From: RUG11462 sp045649405
Lineage (GTDB): Bacteria > Bacillota > Clostridia > Oscillospirales > Acutalibacteraceae
Length of the DNA: 64,000 nucleotides
Reading direction: 5' to 3'
Assembly: GCA_045649405.1 (NCBI GenBank)
Contig: JAZRPW010000016.1
Location: 1 to 64,000 of the forward strand
Below, piece after piece: positions 7,804 to 16,166 of the stretch. The translations under genes and the position numbers were made by a program. Numbering within the stretch: position 1 is the stretch's first letter; each line of letters opens with the position of its first letter. The notes below the pieces were generated by a model. It searched no databases, was not told the origin of the DNA, and saw only the letters and a program-made list of their open reading frames with translations.

Positions 7804-8315
7804 TTAAATTATTAAAACATTATGTTATTCTTTTAGTTGTTGCTATTGTGACAACACTTGGCTATGGTTTTTTAATTGGTGGCGAGTTGAGCGACTATTT
7901 CTACATTTTCGAATCTATAACATTAGTGGCGCTTGCTTTGCTTTTGTCAAGGAAAACTCTTAACAAAAAATTTGTTGAACAATTTACCGAAATAATGATT
8001 GTGGTCGCACTGATTGTTCTTTTTGTTTCAACAGGTTCTTACCGTGTCGTAAACGAGTTTTCCGGAGAATTAGTTGCAGAATATGATGCAAAAGTAACTG
8101 AAACTAATGGAAGAGGCGGTCATACTGCATATTTTATTGACTCTCAAGGTAATGAAGGTAGTGTATATTACGAAACATGGTTTAAAATTTTCATTGGAGA
8201 AGACGAATACCCTTGTGAAGGCGATACTATACATGTTAGAGAATATAAAGGTTTGTTTGGAAAGACATTTTACGAATCTGACGGTTGGGAAAACACAAAC
8301 CCTTACTATTATTAA
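7800..8315 (+). CDS. unknown membrane protein, three predicted helices
   Basis: 171 aa. Hydrophobic helices at about 7-27, 36-50 and 62-80, then a polar C-terminal half (about 85-171) probably outside the membrane, with no recognised motif. It overlaps the FliB-like gene by 4 nt and is followed 9 nt later by another membrane protein, so the three form one operon. Family not recognised. Confidence 0.65.
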   Translation: MIKLLKHYVILLVVAIVTTLGYGFLIGGELSDYFYIFESITLVALALLLSRKTLNKKFVEQFTEIMIVVALIVLFVSTGSYRVVNEFSGELVAEYDAKVTETNGRGGHTAYFIDSQGNEGSVYYETWFKIFIGEDEYPCEGDTIHVREYKGLFGKTFYESDGWENTNPYYY

Positions 8316-8324
8316 GGAGCAAAA

Positions 8325-8897
8325 ATGAGTAAAATAAATTCAAATGTAGAAACTAAAACTCGTTCGCCATATATAAGTAAGTTTTTATATGTTTTTTCAT
8401 TGACTACTTGGTGTTGCAGTTTAGTTTCTGTTATCTATTCTCTTGTTTTGAACATAGAAAATATTTTCAAAGCAATTCAATCAGAAACAAATTATACAAC
8501 CGAACTCAATATTTTCTATATAATCATTTTTATTGCCATTGTTTTTGAAGGATTAAAATCTGGCGCTTTCACAAAACACGATGATATAGATAATGAGCAA
8601 GACTACAAAATGAATCGATTTGATTATTTCATTCTTATTGTCGGAATAATCGGTGCTTTATGTGGGGCTTTGTGTTTTGTTTCCACACTTTTTGCAGGTG
8701 GTTCTCCGGAAATCATAAATGATTCTGTTTTTTGTAAATTTTGTATAGTTGACCACGGAGAACTAATTGGTTATATCACAAAAACAAAATTTATTTACCT
8801 TTCAATTTGCGATATTTTGATGTTTCCTTGTATTCTTCTGTTTTTCGCATCAATTATGGCATTTAGAATAAGAACTCTTTATCTTGAACAAAAATAA
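8325..8897 (+). CDS. unknown four-helix membrane protein
   Basis: 190 aa. Hydrophobic segments at about 22-44, 62-80, 101-125 and 153-178, with cysteines in an extracytoplasmic loop (FCKFCIVDHGE). Ribosome site AAGGAG lies 7 nt before the ATG. It is the last gene of the operon starting at 6880, with a terminator right after the stop. Family not recognised. Confidence 0.65.
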   Translation: MSKINSNVETKTRSPYISKFLYVFSLTTWCCSLVSVIYSLVLNIENIFKAIQSETNYTTELNIFYIIIFIAIVFEGLKSGAFTKHDDIDNEQDYKMNRFDYFILIVGIIGALCGALCFVSTLFAGGSPEIINDSVFCKFCIVDHGELIGYITKTKFIYLSICDILMFPCILLFFASIMAFRIRTLYLEQK

Positions 8898-8901
8898 CAT
8901 G

Positions 8902-8930
8902 AAAAAAGGCACCGTAATGGTGCCTTTTTT
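8902..8930. terminator. bidirectional terminator between convergent genes
   Basis: GGCACC/GGTGCC stem flanked by six A and six T. It serves the operon ending at 8897 and overlaps the end of spoVAC on the other strand. Confidence 0.85.
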
Positions 8931-9379
8931 CATACAATTCCAAACATAAAACAAATATAATAAATAACGCCATAAATCCAACCGGCTAGCAGACCAAAAA
9001 CTATAACAGGTCCTGAAATTTTAAAAATATTTGCGCCGGTGCCTAACACTCTGCCCTCGGTTTTAAATTCAATAGCCGCTGATGCGCAAGCGTTGGCAAA
9101 ACCAGTTATTGGCACAAGTGTGCCTGCCCCTGCAAACTTTGCAATTTTTGGGTAAATGTTAAGCCCAGTTAAAATTATTGAAAGGGTTATTAGTGTTATT
9201 GATGTGAGTGCTTTTGCGCTATTCATTGGCATTTCAAACACCTGCCAATAAAGGTCTGACAACGCTTGACCAAGTGTACAAATTGCACCGCCTACTAAAA
9301 ACGCAAATGTGCAATCTTTTAACACATTCGAATTTGAAGCTACTTGTTCTGCTAACTTTTTATATTTCTTGTTATTCAT
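8930..9379 (-). CDS. spoVAC: stage V sporulation protein AC
   Basis: 149 aa. Typical SpoVAC sequence: FAFLVGGAICTLGQ, then GAGTLVPITGFANACASAAIEF and GPVIVFG, within about five membrane helices. SpoVAC is the membrane channel component for dipicolinic acid in the spore inner membrane. I chose the ATG at 9379 (MNNKKYKK) with GGTGA 5 nt upstream over a GTG three codons earlier. spoVAD would normally follow directly, but a plus-strand operon lies between them and no spoVAE is seen here. Confidence 0.93.
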   Translation of the reverse strand: MNNKKYKKLAEQVASNSNVLKDCTFAFLVGGAICTLGQALSDLYWQVFEMPMNSAKALTSITLITLSIILTGLNIYPKIAKFAGAGTLVPITGFANACASAAIEFKTEGRVLGTGANIFKISGPVIVFGLLAGWIYGVIYYICFMFGIV

Positions 9380-9465
9380 TACAATCACCGATGTTTATTG
9401 TTAGCTTTTTTTAACAAAATATTAAGTTTGATATTTATTTAACGAACTTTGATGTTTTTTCCATA

Positions 9466-9507
9466 TATTTTGTGCAAAATTTATATAATAAACACAATAT
9501 TTTGTGC
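9466..9507. repeat. direct repeat TATTTTGTGC x2 upstream of pflB
   Basis: TATTTTGTGC at 9466-9475 and 9498-9507 (period 32 bp, about three helical turns), flanking a TATAAT-like element. It is a possible regulator site for pflB. The 207-bp spacer 9390-9596 holds nothing else I can identify besides an ATGATATCAT palindrome near 9548. Confidence 0.35.
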
Positions 9508-9596
9508 TTTTTTCTCTTAAAAAATTGATTGAATAAATCGACAAAATATGATATCATATAATTAATAAAAGGCAAAAAATTATGGAGGAAATGTTA

Positions 9597-11840
9597 ATGC
9601 TCGAATTTAAACAATGGCACGGTTTTACCCCTGGCAAATGGTGTTCTGAAATCAGCACACGTGATTTTATTCAAAAAAATTACACGGCTTATGATGGCGA
9701 TGAATCATTTTTAGAGGGTCCTACCGACGCAACAAACAAACTTTGGGCCGAGTTGCAAGATTTACAAAAACAAGAACGTGCAAACGGTGGCGTTTTGGAT
9801 ATGGACACTGAGGTTGTTTCTACCCTTACTTCACACGGCGCTGGTTATCTTGACAAGACGCTCGAAAAAATTGTTGGTCTTCAAACTGACAAACCATTAA
9901 AACGAGCATTTATGCCTTTTGGTGGCATTAGAATGGCTGAAGAAGCCTGCAAAACTTATGGTTTTGAGCCAAGCGAAAAGTTGCACAAAATTTTCACACA
10001 GTATCACAAAACACACAACCAAGGTGTTTTTGACGCTTATACTCCTGCTATGAAAATGGCAAGAAAAAATAAGATTATTACAGGTCTTCCTGACACTTAT
10101 GGTAGAGGCCGAATTGTTGGCGACTATCGTAGAATTGCACTTTATGGTATTAACCATTTGATTAAATGCAAACAAGAGGATTTGCTTAACTGTGGTAACG
10201 GCAAAATGCACGACAATGTTATTCAAATGCGTGAAGAAATTGCCTCACAAATTAGAGCATTGCACGAGATGAAAGAAATGGCAGCTATTTATGGTTTTGA
10301 TATTTCTGAGCCTGCAAAAGACGCGCGCGAAGCTTGTCAATGGCTTTATTTTGGTTATCTTGCTGCTATCAAAACACAAAACGGCGCTGCAATGAGCGTT
10401 GGTAGAATTTCAACATTCCTTGATATTTACATTCAACGTGACCTTGACAATGGCACTTTGACAGAAGCTGAAGCGCAAGAGTTGATTGACCATTTGGTTA
10501 TGAAATTTAGAATGGTTAAGTTTGCTCGTATTCCTTCTTACAACGAACTTTTCTCTGGCGACCCGGTTTGGGCAACCGTTTCTGTTGCAGGCAAAGGTAT
10601 TGACGGCAGACCGCTTGTTACTAAAAACGATTTTAGATTTTTACACACACTTGAAAATATGGGCCCTTCTCCAGAGCCAAACTTGACTGTGCTTTATTGC
10701 GAAAAATTGCCAGAAGCGTTCAAAAAATATGCTGCTGCAATTTCAATTCGCACAAGTTCAATTCAATATGAAAACGATGATGTTATGCGTCCGGTTTGGG
10801 GCGATGATTACGCAATTTGTTGTTGCGTATCTGCTACTAAAACAGGTAAAGAAATGCAGTTCTTTGGTGCGCGTGCTAACCTTGCAAAATGTCTTTTGTA
10901 TGCAATCAACGGTGGTGTTGATGCTAAAACAAGACTTCAAGTTAGCCCAAAATACACACCAATCAAAACAGAATATCTTGATTATTATGATGTTATTGAA
11001 AAGTATGACGAAATGCTTACTTGGCTTGCATCAATTTATGTTCACACATTAAACCTTATTCACTATATGCACGACAAGTATAATTATGAAGCGGCTGAAA
11101 TGGCGCTACTTGATACCGATTTGAAACGTACATTTGCAACTGGTATTGCAGGTTTTTCACACGTTGTTGACTCGCTTTCTGCAATTAAATATGCAAAAGT
11201 ACGCACAATTCGTGATGCAGAAGGTTTTGTTGTTGACTTTGACACGCAAGGCGATTTTCCACGTTATGGCAACGATGATGACAGAGCAGATGACATTGCA
11301 AGATGGTTGCTAAAAACCTTCCTTTACAAAATTAAGCAATGCCAAACTTATAGAAATGCAGAGCCAACAACTTCAATTTTGACAATTACTTCAAATGTTG
11401 TTTATGGCAAAGCAACCGGCTCATTGCCTGATGGTAGAAAGGCCGGCGAGCCACTTGCTCCTGGTGCCAACCCATCTTACGGCGCAGAAGAAAACGGACT
11501 TTTGGCTTCACTTAACTCTGTTGCAAAATTGCCTTATGAATGGGCGCTTGATGGTATTTCTAACACACAAACCATTGCTCCTGAGGCACTTGGCAACGAT
11601 GAAGCGCAACAAATTGACAACCTTGTTAGCGTTCTTGATGGTTACTTTAACAAAGGCGCGCACCATCTTAATGTTAATGTTTTTGGCAAAGAAAAACTTA
11701 TTGATGCAATGGAACACCCTGAAAAAGAAGAGTATGCAAACTTTACTATTCGTGTTTCTGGTTATGCAGTTAAGTTTATTGATTTAACACGCGAACAACA
11801 GTTAGATGTTATTTCAAGAACCTGCCACACAACTATGTAA
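9597..11840 (+). CDS. pflB: pyruvate formate-lyase
   Basis: 747 aa, full length. Converts pyruvate and CoA to acetyl-CoA and formate by a glycyl-radical mechanism in the cytosol. The active-site cysteines are in YAICCCVS (about residue 405; the family usually has a CC pair, here three in a row), followed by GKEMQFFGARANLAK. The radical glycine is in RVSGYAVKF near the C-terminus. Start at the ATG of MLEFKQWHG, with GGAGG 8 nt upstream; the frame also has ATGs at 9582 and 9591, but the Shine-Dalgarno falls inside them. The activase pflA follows after 55 bp with a hairpin between. Confidence 0.97.
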   Translation: MLEFKQWHGFTPGKWCSEISTRDFIQKNYTAYDGDESFLEGPTDATNKLWAELQDLQKQERANGGVLDMDTEVVSTLTSHGAGYLDKTLEKIVGLQTDKPLKRAFMPFGGIRMAEEACKTYGFEPSEKLHKIFTQYHKTHNQGVFDAYTPAMKMARKNKIITGLPDTYGRGRIVGDYRRIALYGINHLIKCKQEDLLNCGNGKMHDNVIQMREEIASQIRALHEMKEMAAIYGFDISEPAKDAREACQWLYFGYLAAIKTQNGAAMSVGRISTFLDIYIQRDLDNGTLTEAEAQELIDHLVMKFRMVKFARIPSYNELFSGDPVWATVSVAGKGIDGRPLVTKNDFRFLHTLENMGPSPEPNLTVLYCEKLPEAFKKYAAAISIRTSSIQYENDDVMRPVWGDDYAICCCVSATKTGKEMQFFGARANLAKCLLYAINGGVDAKTRLQVSPKYTPIKTEYLDYYDVIEKYDEMLTWLASIYVHTLNLIHYMHDKYNYEAAEMALLDTDLKRTFATGIAGFSHVVDSLSAIKYAKVRTIRDAEGFVVDFDTQGDFPRYGNDDDRADDIARWLLKTFLYKIKQCQTYRNAEPTTSILTITSNVVYGKATGSLPDGRKAGEPLAPGANPSYGAEENGLLASLNSVAKLPYEWALDGISNTQTIAPEALGNDEAQQIDNLVSVLDGYFNKGAHHLNVNVFGKEKLIDAMEHPEKEEYANFTIRVSGYAVKFIDLTREQQLDVISRTCHTTM

Positions 11841-11849
11841 CAAATTTTA

Positions 11850-11876
11850 GGCGGAAGTTTTGCTTCCGCCTTTGTT
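11850..11876 (+). terminator. hairpin between pflB and pflA (partial terminator)
   Basis: GGCGGAAG/CTTCCGCC stem with a weak tail (TTTGTT). It probably lowers but does not block read-through into pflA, or protects the pflB 3' end. Confidence 0.6.
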
Positions 11877-11895
11877 AAAATTTAAGGAGAGAAAA

Positions 11896-12615
11896 ATGAG
11901 CGAAATTGGAAGGGTTCATTCAACCGAAAGTTTTGGCGCTTCTGATGGCCCGGGGGTTAGATTTATAATCTTTTTAAAGGGTTGCAGTTTAAGATGTAAA
12001 TATTGCCACAACCCTGACAGTTGGGGTAGTGAAAAATGCACTGAAATCAGTTGCGATGAACTAATAAACAAAGCCGAGCGCTACAAAGAATATTGGAAAA
12101 ATGGCGGTGGCATTACCGTTTCAGGTGGCGAACCGCTTTTGCAAATTGACTTTTTGACAAAGCTTTTAAAGTCGGCTAAACAAAAAGGCATTCACACCGC
12201 AATTGACACTTGCGGCGAGCCATTTGATGAGCAAAACAGCGAAAGGTACGATGAACTTTTGAAATTTACCGATTTGGTACTTCTTGACATCAAACACATT
12301 GATGAAAACAAGTGTATTTCGCTTACCGGCAAATCAAACAAAAACACACTCGCTTTTGCAAAATATCTCTCAAAAAAAGGCACAAAAATGTGGATTAGAT
12401 ATGTTTTGGTGCCTGGCGTTACAGATGATGAAGAGGATTTAAGAAAAACAAAAGAGTTTATAAATACGCTTGAAACGGTTGAAAAGGTTGAAGTTTTGCC
12501 TTATCACACATTAGGCAAATTCAAATGGCAAGAGTTAGGGCTTGACTACCCATTAGAAGGTGTTGCCACCCCTACAAACGAGCAATTAGAATCTGCTAAA
12601 AAGATTCTAATCTAA
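11896..12615 (+). CDS. pflA: pyruvate formate-lyase activating enzyme
   Basis: 239 aa. Radical-SAM enzyme that installs the glycyl radical on PflB. The iron-sulfur cluster motif CSLRCKYCHNPD (CX3CX2C) is near residue 28, after the family start SFGASDGPGVRFIIFLKGC. GGGITVSGGEPLLQ is the SAM-binding segment. I place the start at MSEIGRVHS, with AAGGAG 6 nt upstream, discarding 12 extra upstream residues. Encoded right after pflB, its substrate. Confidence 0.96.
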   Translation: MSEIGRVHSTESFGASDGPGVRFIIFLKGCSLRCKYCHNPDSWGSEKCTEISCDELINKAERYKEYWKNGGGITVSGGEPLLQIDFLTKLLKSAKQKGIHTAIDTCGEPFDEQNSERYDELLKFTDLVLLDIKHIDENKCISLTGKSNKNTLAFAKYLSKKGTKMWIRYVLVPGVTDDEEDLRKTKEFINTLETVEKVEVLPYHTLGKFKWQELGLDYPLEGVATPTNEQLESAKKILI

Positions 12616-12682
12616 AAGTTTCTTTGTGCAATTTGCACACATTTTATTGCTTGCAGTTGTGCATTATCTACAAATAAATATC

Positions 12683-12711
12683 TTGACTTTTTGTTGCTTT
12701 AGATGTATTAT
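12683..12711 (+). promoter_or_regulatory. sigma-A promoter of the small unknown gene
   Basis: TTGACT (12683-12688), 17 bp, TATTAT (12706-12711). A short palindrome TGTGCAA-T-TTGCACA just after pflA may mark the end of the pfl transcript. Confidence 0.7.
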
Positions 12712-12744
12712 AATTACAGAAAATCAATGAAAGGAGTTGGGATT

Positions 12745-12996
12745 TTGAGAACAGAATTAAAATTACATCAACTTAATGTTGAAGATTTTATTAAAACAGT
12801 TTCAAACTGCAAAGGCGATGTTTTTCTTGAAACAAACGAAGGCGACATTTTGAATTTAAAATCAAGACTTTTGTTGTTGTCTGCGCTTGGTCAAATGATT
12901 CAAGGTCAAATTACAGAAACAACTGTTAGATGTGAGCTTGCAGAAGATGAAACAAAATTATTCAGATTTGGTCTTTATGGCGAAGTTGCTGAATAA
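12745..12996 (+). CDS. small protein of unknown function, HPr-like at best
   Basis: 83 aa if started at the TTG at 12745, which has AAGGAG 8 nt upstream; an in-frame ATG at 12727 has no ribosome site and lies too near the promoter. The pattern DFIKTVSNCKGDVFLETNEGD followed by LNLKSRLLLLSALGQ recalls the layout of HPr-fold proteins of Clostridia, but the phosphorylated histidine region of true HPr is absent. It stands alone between its own promoter and a terminator. No confident family. Confidence 0.65.
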   Translation: MRTELKLHQLNVEDFIKTVSNCKGDVFLETNEGDILNLKSRLLLLSALGQMIQGQITETTVRCELAEDETKLFRFGLYGEVAE

Positions 12997-13035
12997 TTCC
13001 CTAGCCTAAAATTACTTAAAAATTTATATATAAAT

Positions 13036-13067
13036 AAAAACGCATCGTAAAAACGATGCGTTTTTTT
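13036..13067. terminator. bidirectional terminator
   Basis: AAAAACGCATCGT paired with ACGATGCGTTTTTTT. It serves the small plus-strand gene and overlaps the end of spoIIE. Confidence 0.88.
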
Positions 13068-15381
13068 AATATTTTTCGCACAAAATAGCAACTAAAACTG
13101 TTATGTCATCGTTGTGTTTATCTTTTCGCAAAACTGCTGCTTTTGATGCTATTTTGTCGGCAATTGTTTGGGCGTTGCTTTGTCGATTTTGTAAAATTTC
13201 TTGCTCAATCCACTCTTCTCCCATTTCGCAAACGCCATCTGAAAGCATTACAACAATATTTCCCCTTTGCAAATATGAACTGGTTTTGTCAAACTTAACA
13301 TCATTCAAAATTCCCGGTGGATAGGTATTGCTCGTGGCAATTCCTATTTTTTTACCCTTTGCAACATAGGTTTGCGCTGCCCCTGCTTTGTAAAAGTCTG
13401 CCTGCCCAGAAAACAAGTCGACACTTGCAATGTCAACCGTTGCTGTTGACTCATCGCTTGACTTGAAAATCATTGCAGAGTTAACAAGTTTTAATGCGCA
13501 GTCAAAACCAAACCCTGCTTTTATCAGCCGTTCCATTAAATTGGTGGTAAAAGCAGAATCAACCGCAGCGGTTGTGCCGGTGCCCATTCCATCTGACAAA
13601 ATCATTACAAAATTGCCCTTACCATCATTAAAATATGTATAAGCATCACCCGAGAGTGTTTGGTTGTCAGAGTTTATTTGGCAAACACCGGTATCAATGC
13701 AAAAGTTGGCTTTTTCGCTTAAATTTATCATTGTGATTTCGGCATTGTTTGTAATGCAAGGGGTGTCAAACTTGACAGAGCAGAGCGAAGAAAGTCGGTT
13801 TATAAGTTCAAGTTTTGGCACACTTTGTCTTTGTCGTTTTGCGGTTATTTCAACCGAAAGCCGATGTTTTCGGTTGTATTTGCAGGTTACATCTGTCGCC
13901 ATTATTCCAAGTGAGCGTAAAAGCGTATCAACCCGCGAAGCCATTTCGGTATCAAAACGCTCGGTTTCATTAAACTCAAGCGCCAAGTCATAAAGCATAT
14001 CAGAAACGCCATCCATTTGCTCTGAAATTATGCCTCTTACATCTGCAATTTTCTTTTTTGCACGCAAGTCGGCTTGATAAATTTCAAACTGCTCAAACAA
14101 CACACTTGCAATTTCTTCTGGCTTTAAACAACGCTTTACAAAATCTTCTGGCAGTTTTGATTTTGCAATTTTGCCTTGCGTTTTAAAGTCTTTTGTCATT
14201 TGCAAAAAAGCGTTGTAGGTTTCTTGCTTGCGTGCTTTGAAGCAATGAAATTGAAGTCCACAATTCTCACAACATTTTTCTTGCACTTTTACAAAAACAT
14301 CTTCAAGTGAAATTGACTGTTTTTTGTCTAACTTTTTGCCAATTTCATCAACCGTTTTTGACACTTCCATTAATGCGTTTGAAGAAAATTTTAGTCGCAT
14401 TACAAGGTTTTTTCGCATTGAATCAATGCGTGGAAGTTGTGGTGGTGGCGAGAAAATGTCTAAAAATGTTTTGTCAAGACTTCTTGGCAACACAGAAAAC
14501 ATAATGCAACCAACAACAATCTCTGCAACATTAATTCCAAGTGGGTATTTGTCGTAAAAACCAATAAGCACACTCGAAGCGCCAAGCAAAAATCCAACAA
14601 TGCACAATGGTTTTCCGCCTGTACCGACCACTCCACCGATTAGCCCGCCAAGAGCATAAGCACCGACCAAATAATATTCATTGCCACCGCTAACGCTCAT
14701 TGCAAACCCCAAACAGACAGCACAAATTGTTGATGTGTTGACCTGACCGTAACGACTGCCAAGCAGAATTATCAGCACCGAAAACATTTTGGCAGGAGAA
14801 GCCGACAAAAAGGTGAAATCGTTTAGTGACATTAGCAAAATTGACACCGACATTATTGCCGAGCAAATGCGAAGTTGCGACATTTTTGAAAGCGGTTTTG
14901 ATGAGTTTAAAATTGGCATTGTGCAGTTTAGAAAATAGGTTGCAGAAACCGACAACAACCCTTCGCCAACAAGTCTTATTAAATCTTGCGAAGTAAGTGT
15001 GACCGACAAAAGCAAAGAAATAACGCCAAAACAGTTGCAAACGGCGCAAGAGATGAGTGAAAAAAGGCAAGAATTTTTCTTTTCATAAATATTAAGACAG
15101 ACAAGTTTTATTGCGCAGGCAACCACCGAAAGTCCTATGTAATAAGCAGAATAAAAGCCGTTTGCCGTGATAAGACTACCCAAAACAACCCCAAAAAGTC
15201 CTGAAAAGATATGATAAATTGACAGCGAACAGACAAGTGAAAAGCCAAACGGCATAAACAAATCAAAAAGCACCGTGCGAGAAAACAAAAAGCCACAAAG
15301 GAATATGAACGCCTGCGAAATTATGACCTTTTTTATTTCAACCCAATTTAGTATTTGTATTTTTGAAACAGCCGTACGCAT
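13066..15381 (-). CDS. spoIIE: stage II sporulation protein E (PP2C phosphatase)
   Basis: 771 aa. About ten membrane helices fill the N-terminal 320 residues, a linker follows with a cysteine cluster (CCENCGLQFHC), and the C-terminal PP2C-type Ser/Thr phosphatase domain carries the metal motifs SGDAY (about 570), LSDGMGTG and LSDGVCEMG, with a KHNDDITVLVAIL ending. SpoIIE dephosphorylates SpoIIAA to release sigma-F in the forespore and acts at the polar septum. Start at MRTAVSK, with TAGGAGT 7 nt upstream; the frame extends 8 codons further without a ribosome site. Confidence 0.95.
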   Translation of the reverse strand: MRTAVSKIQILNWVEIKKVIISQAFIFLCGFLFSRTVLFDLFMPFGFSLVCSLSIYHIFSGLFGVVLGSLITANGFYSAYYIGLSVVACAIKLVCLNIYEKKNSCLFSLISCAVCNCFGVISLLLSVTLTSQDLIRLVGEGLLSVSATYFLNCTMPILNSSKPLSKMSQLRICSAIMSVSILLMSLNDFTFLSASPAKMFSVLIILLGSRYGQVNTSTICAVCLGFAMSVSGGNEYYLVGAYALGGLIGGVVGTGGKPLCIVGFLLGASSVLIGFYDKYPLGINVAEIVVGCIMFSVLPRSLDKTFLDIFSPPPQLPRIDSMRKNLVMRLKFSSNALMEVSKTVDEIGKKLDKKQSISLEDVFVKVQEKCCENCGLQFHCFKARKQETYNAFLQMTKDFKTQGKIAKSKLPEDFVKRCLKPEEIASVLFEQFEIYQADLRAKKKIADVRGIISEQMDGVSDMLYDLALEFNETERFDTEMASRVDTLLRSLGIMATDVTCKYNRKHRLSVEITAKRQRQSVPKLELINRLSSLCSVKFDTPCITNNAEITMINLSEKANFCIDTGVCQINSDNQTLSGDAYTYFNDGKGNFVMILSDGMGTGTTAAVDSAFTTNLMERLIKAGFGFDCALKLVNSAMIFKSSDESTATVDIASVDLFSGQADFYKAGAAQTYVAKGKKIGIATSNTYPPGILNDVKFDKTSSYLQRGNIVVMLSDGVCEMGEEWIEQEILQNRQSNAQTIADKIASKAAVLRKDKHNDDITVLVAILCEKY

Positions 15382-15518
15382 ATTTATTACTCCTAAACTT
15401 AACACAATAATTCAACTAAAATTATATGCGAAACATCACGCAAATATTGTCAAAAGTTCATTGAGATTTTTGATAAGTTTTGGTCGTTTAACATCAACTT
15501 TTGTTAAAATAAATAGCA

Positions 15519-15547
15519 TTGAAAATTATTTAAAAATATGCTACCAT
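15519..15547 (+). promoter_or_regulatory. promoter of the acetyltransferase gene
   Basis: TTGAAA (15519-15524), 17 bp, TACCAT (15542-15547). Confidence 0.5.
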
Positions 15548-15564
15548 ATAAATGGTGATTTTTT

Positions 15565-16101
15565 ATGAATTATGAATTTGAATTTTTATGCCTTGACAAA
15601 ATTAGTGAAGACATTTTTAAAAGTTTTTATTCCATTTTAAAAGCATCGTTACCTGCCGTTGAATTCAGAAGCGAACAAAACCAAAGGAATTTGACTAAAA
15701 AACGAGTTTACGAACTTTTAGTTTGCAAAGAAAACGGCAAAGTTATTGGTGCAATTGCTTTTTGGCACCTTGAAGATTTTATTTTCATTGAACACTTTGT
15801 TATCGATGAGAATTTTAGGTCAAAAGGCATCGGCACAAAAATGCTTGAAACAATTAAAAATCATTTTAATTCTACCGTTATTTTAGAGGTTGAATTGCCA
15901 TATAATGAAATGAATAAACGGCGAATTGCTTTTTATGAAAGAAACGGTTTTAATTTTAATGATTTTGAGTATTTTCAGGTGCCATTAAATGAGGGCGACA
16001 AGCCACTTCCTTTACGAATTATGAGTTGCCCTGAAAAAATAACAAAACAAGAATTTGAGGTAATAAGACAAAAACTTAAAAACGCCGTTTACAATTCATA
16101 A
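15565..16101 (+). CDS. GNAT-family N-acetyltransferase
   Basis: 178 aa. Acetyl-CoA binding core IEHFVIDENFRSKGIGTKML (about 75-95; consensus Q/RxxGxG/A as RSKGIG) and the later strand-helix RRIAFYERNGF. It transfers an acetyl group from acetyl-CoA to an unknown amine. It has its own promoter and no functional neighbour; GGTGAT serves as ribosome site. Confidence 0.88.
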   Translation: MNYEFEFLCLDKISEDIFKSFYSILKASLPAVEFRSEQNQRNLTKKRVYELLVCKENGKVIGAIAFWHLEDFIFIEHFVIDENFRSKGIGTKMLETIKNHFNSTVILEVELPYNEMNKRRIAFYERNGFNFNDFEYFQVPLNEGDKPLPLRIMSCPEKITKQEFEVIRQKLKNAVYNS

Positions 16102-16106
16102 AAGTA

Positions 16107-16135
16107 TTGCAAAAAAGGGGTTTTTGTTTTATAAT
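16107..16135 (+). promoter_or_regulatory. strong sigma-A promoter of the deacetylase gene
   Basis: TTGCAA (16107-16112), 17 bp, TATAAT (16130-16135). Confidence 0.8.
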
Positions 16136-16166
16136 ATATTTATATTTTATGAAAGGAGAGTTTAAA

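Noticed and set aside
9395..9416. Rex-like palindrome TTGTTA...TAACAA upstream of pflB
   Set aside because: The half sites are spaced 8 bp instead of the 6 bp expected for Rex and the inner bases do not match; it also lies beside the spoVAC start.
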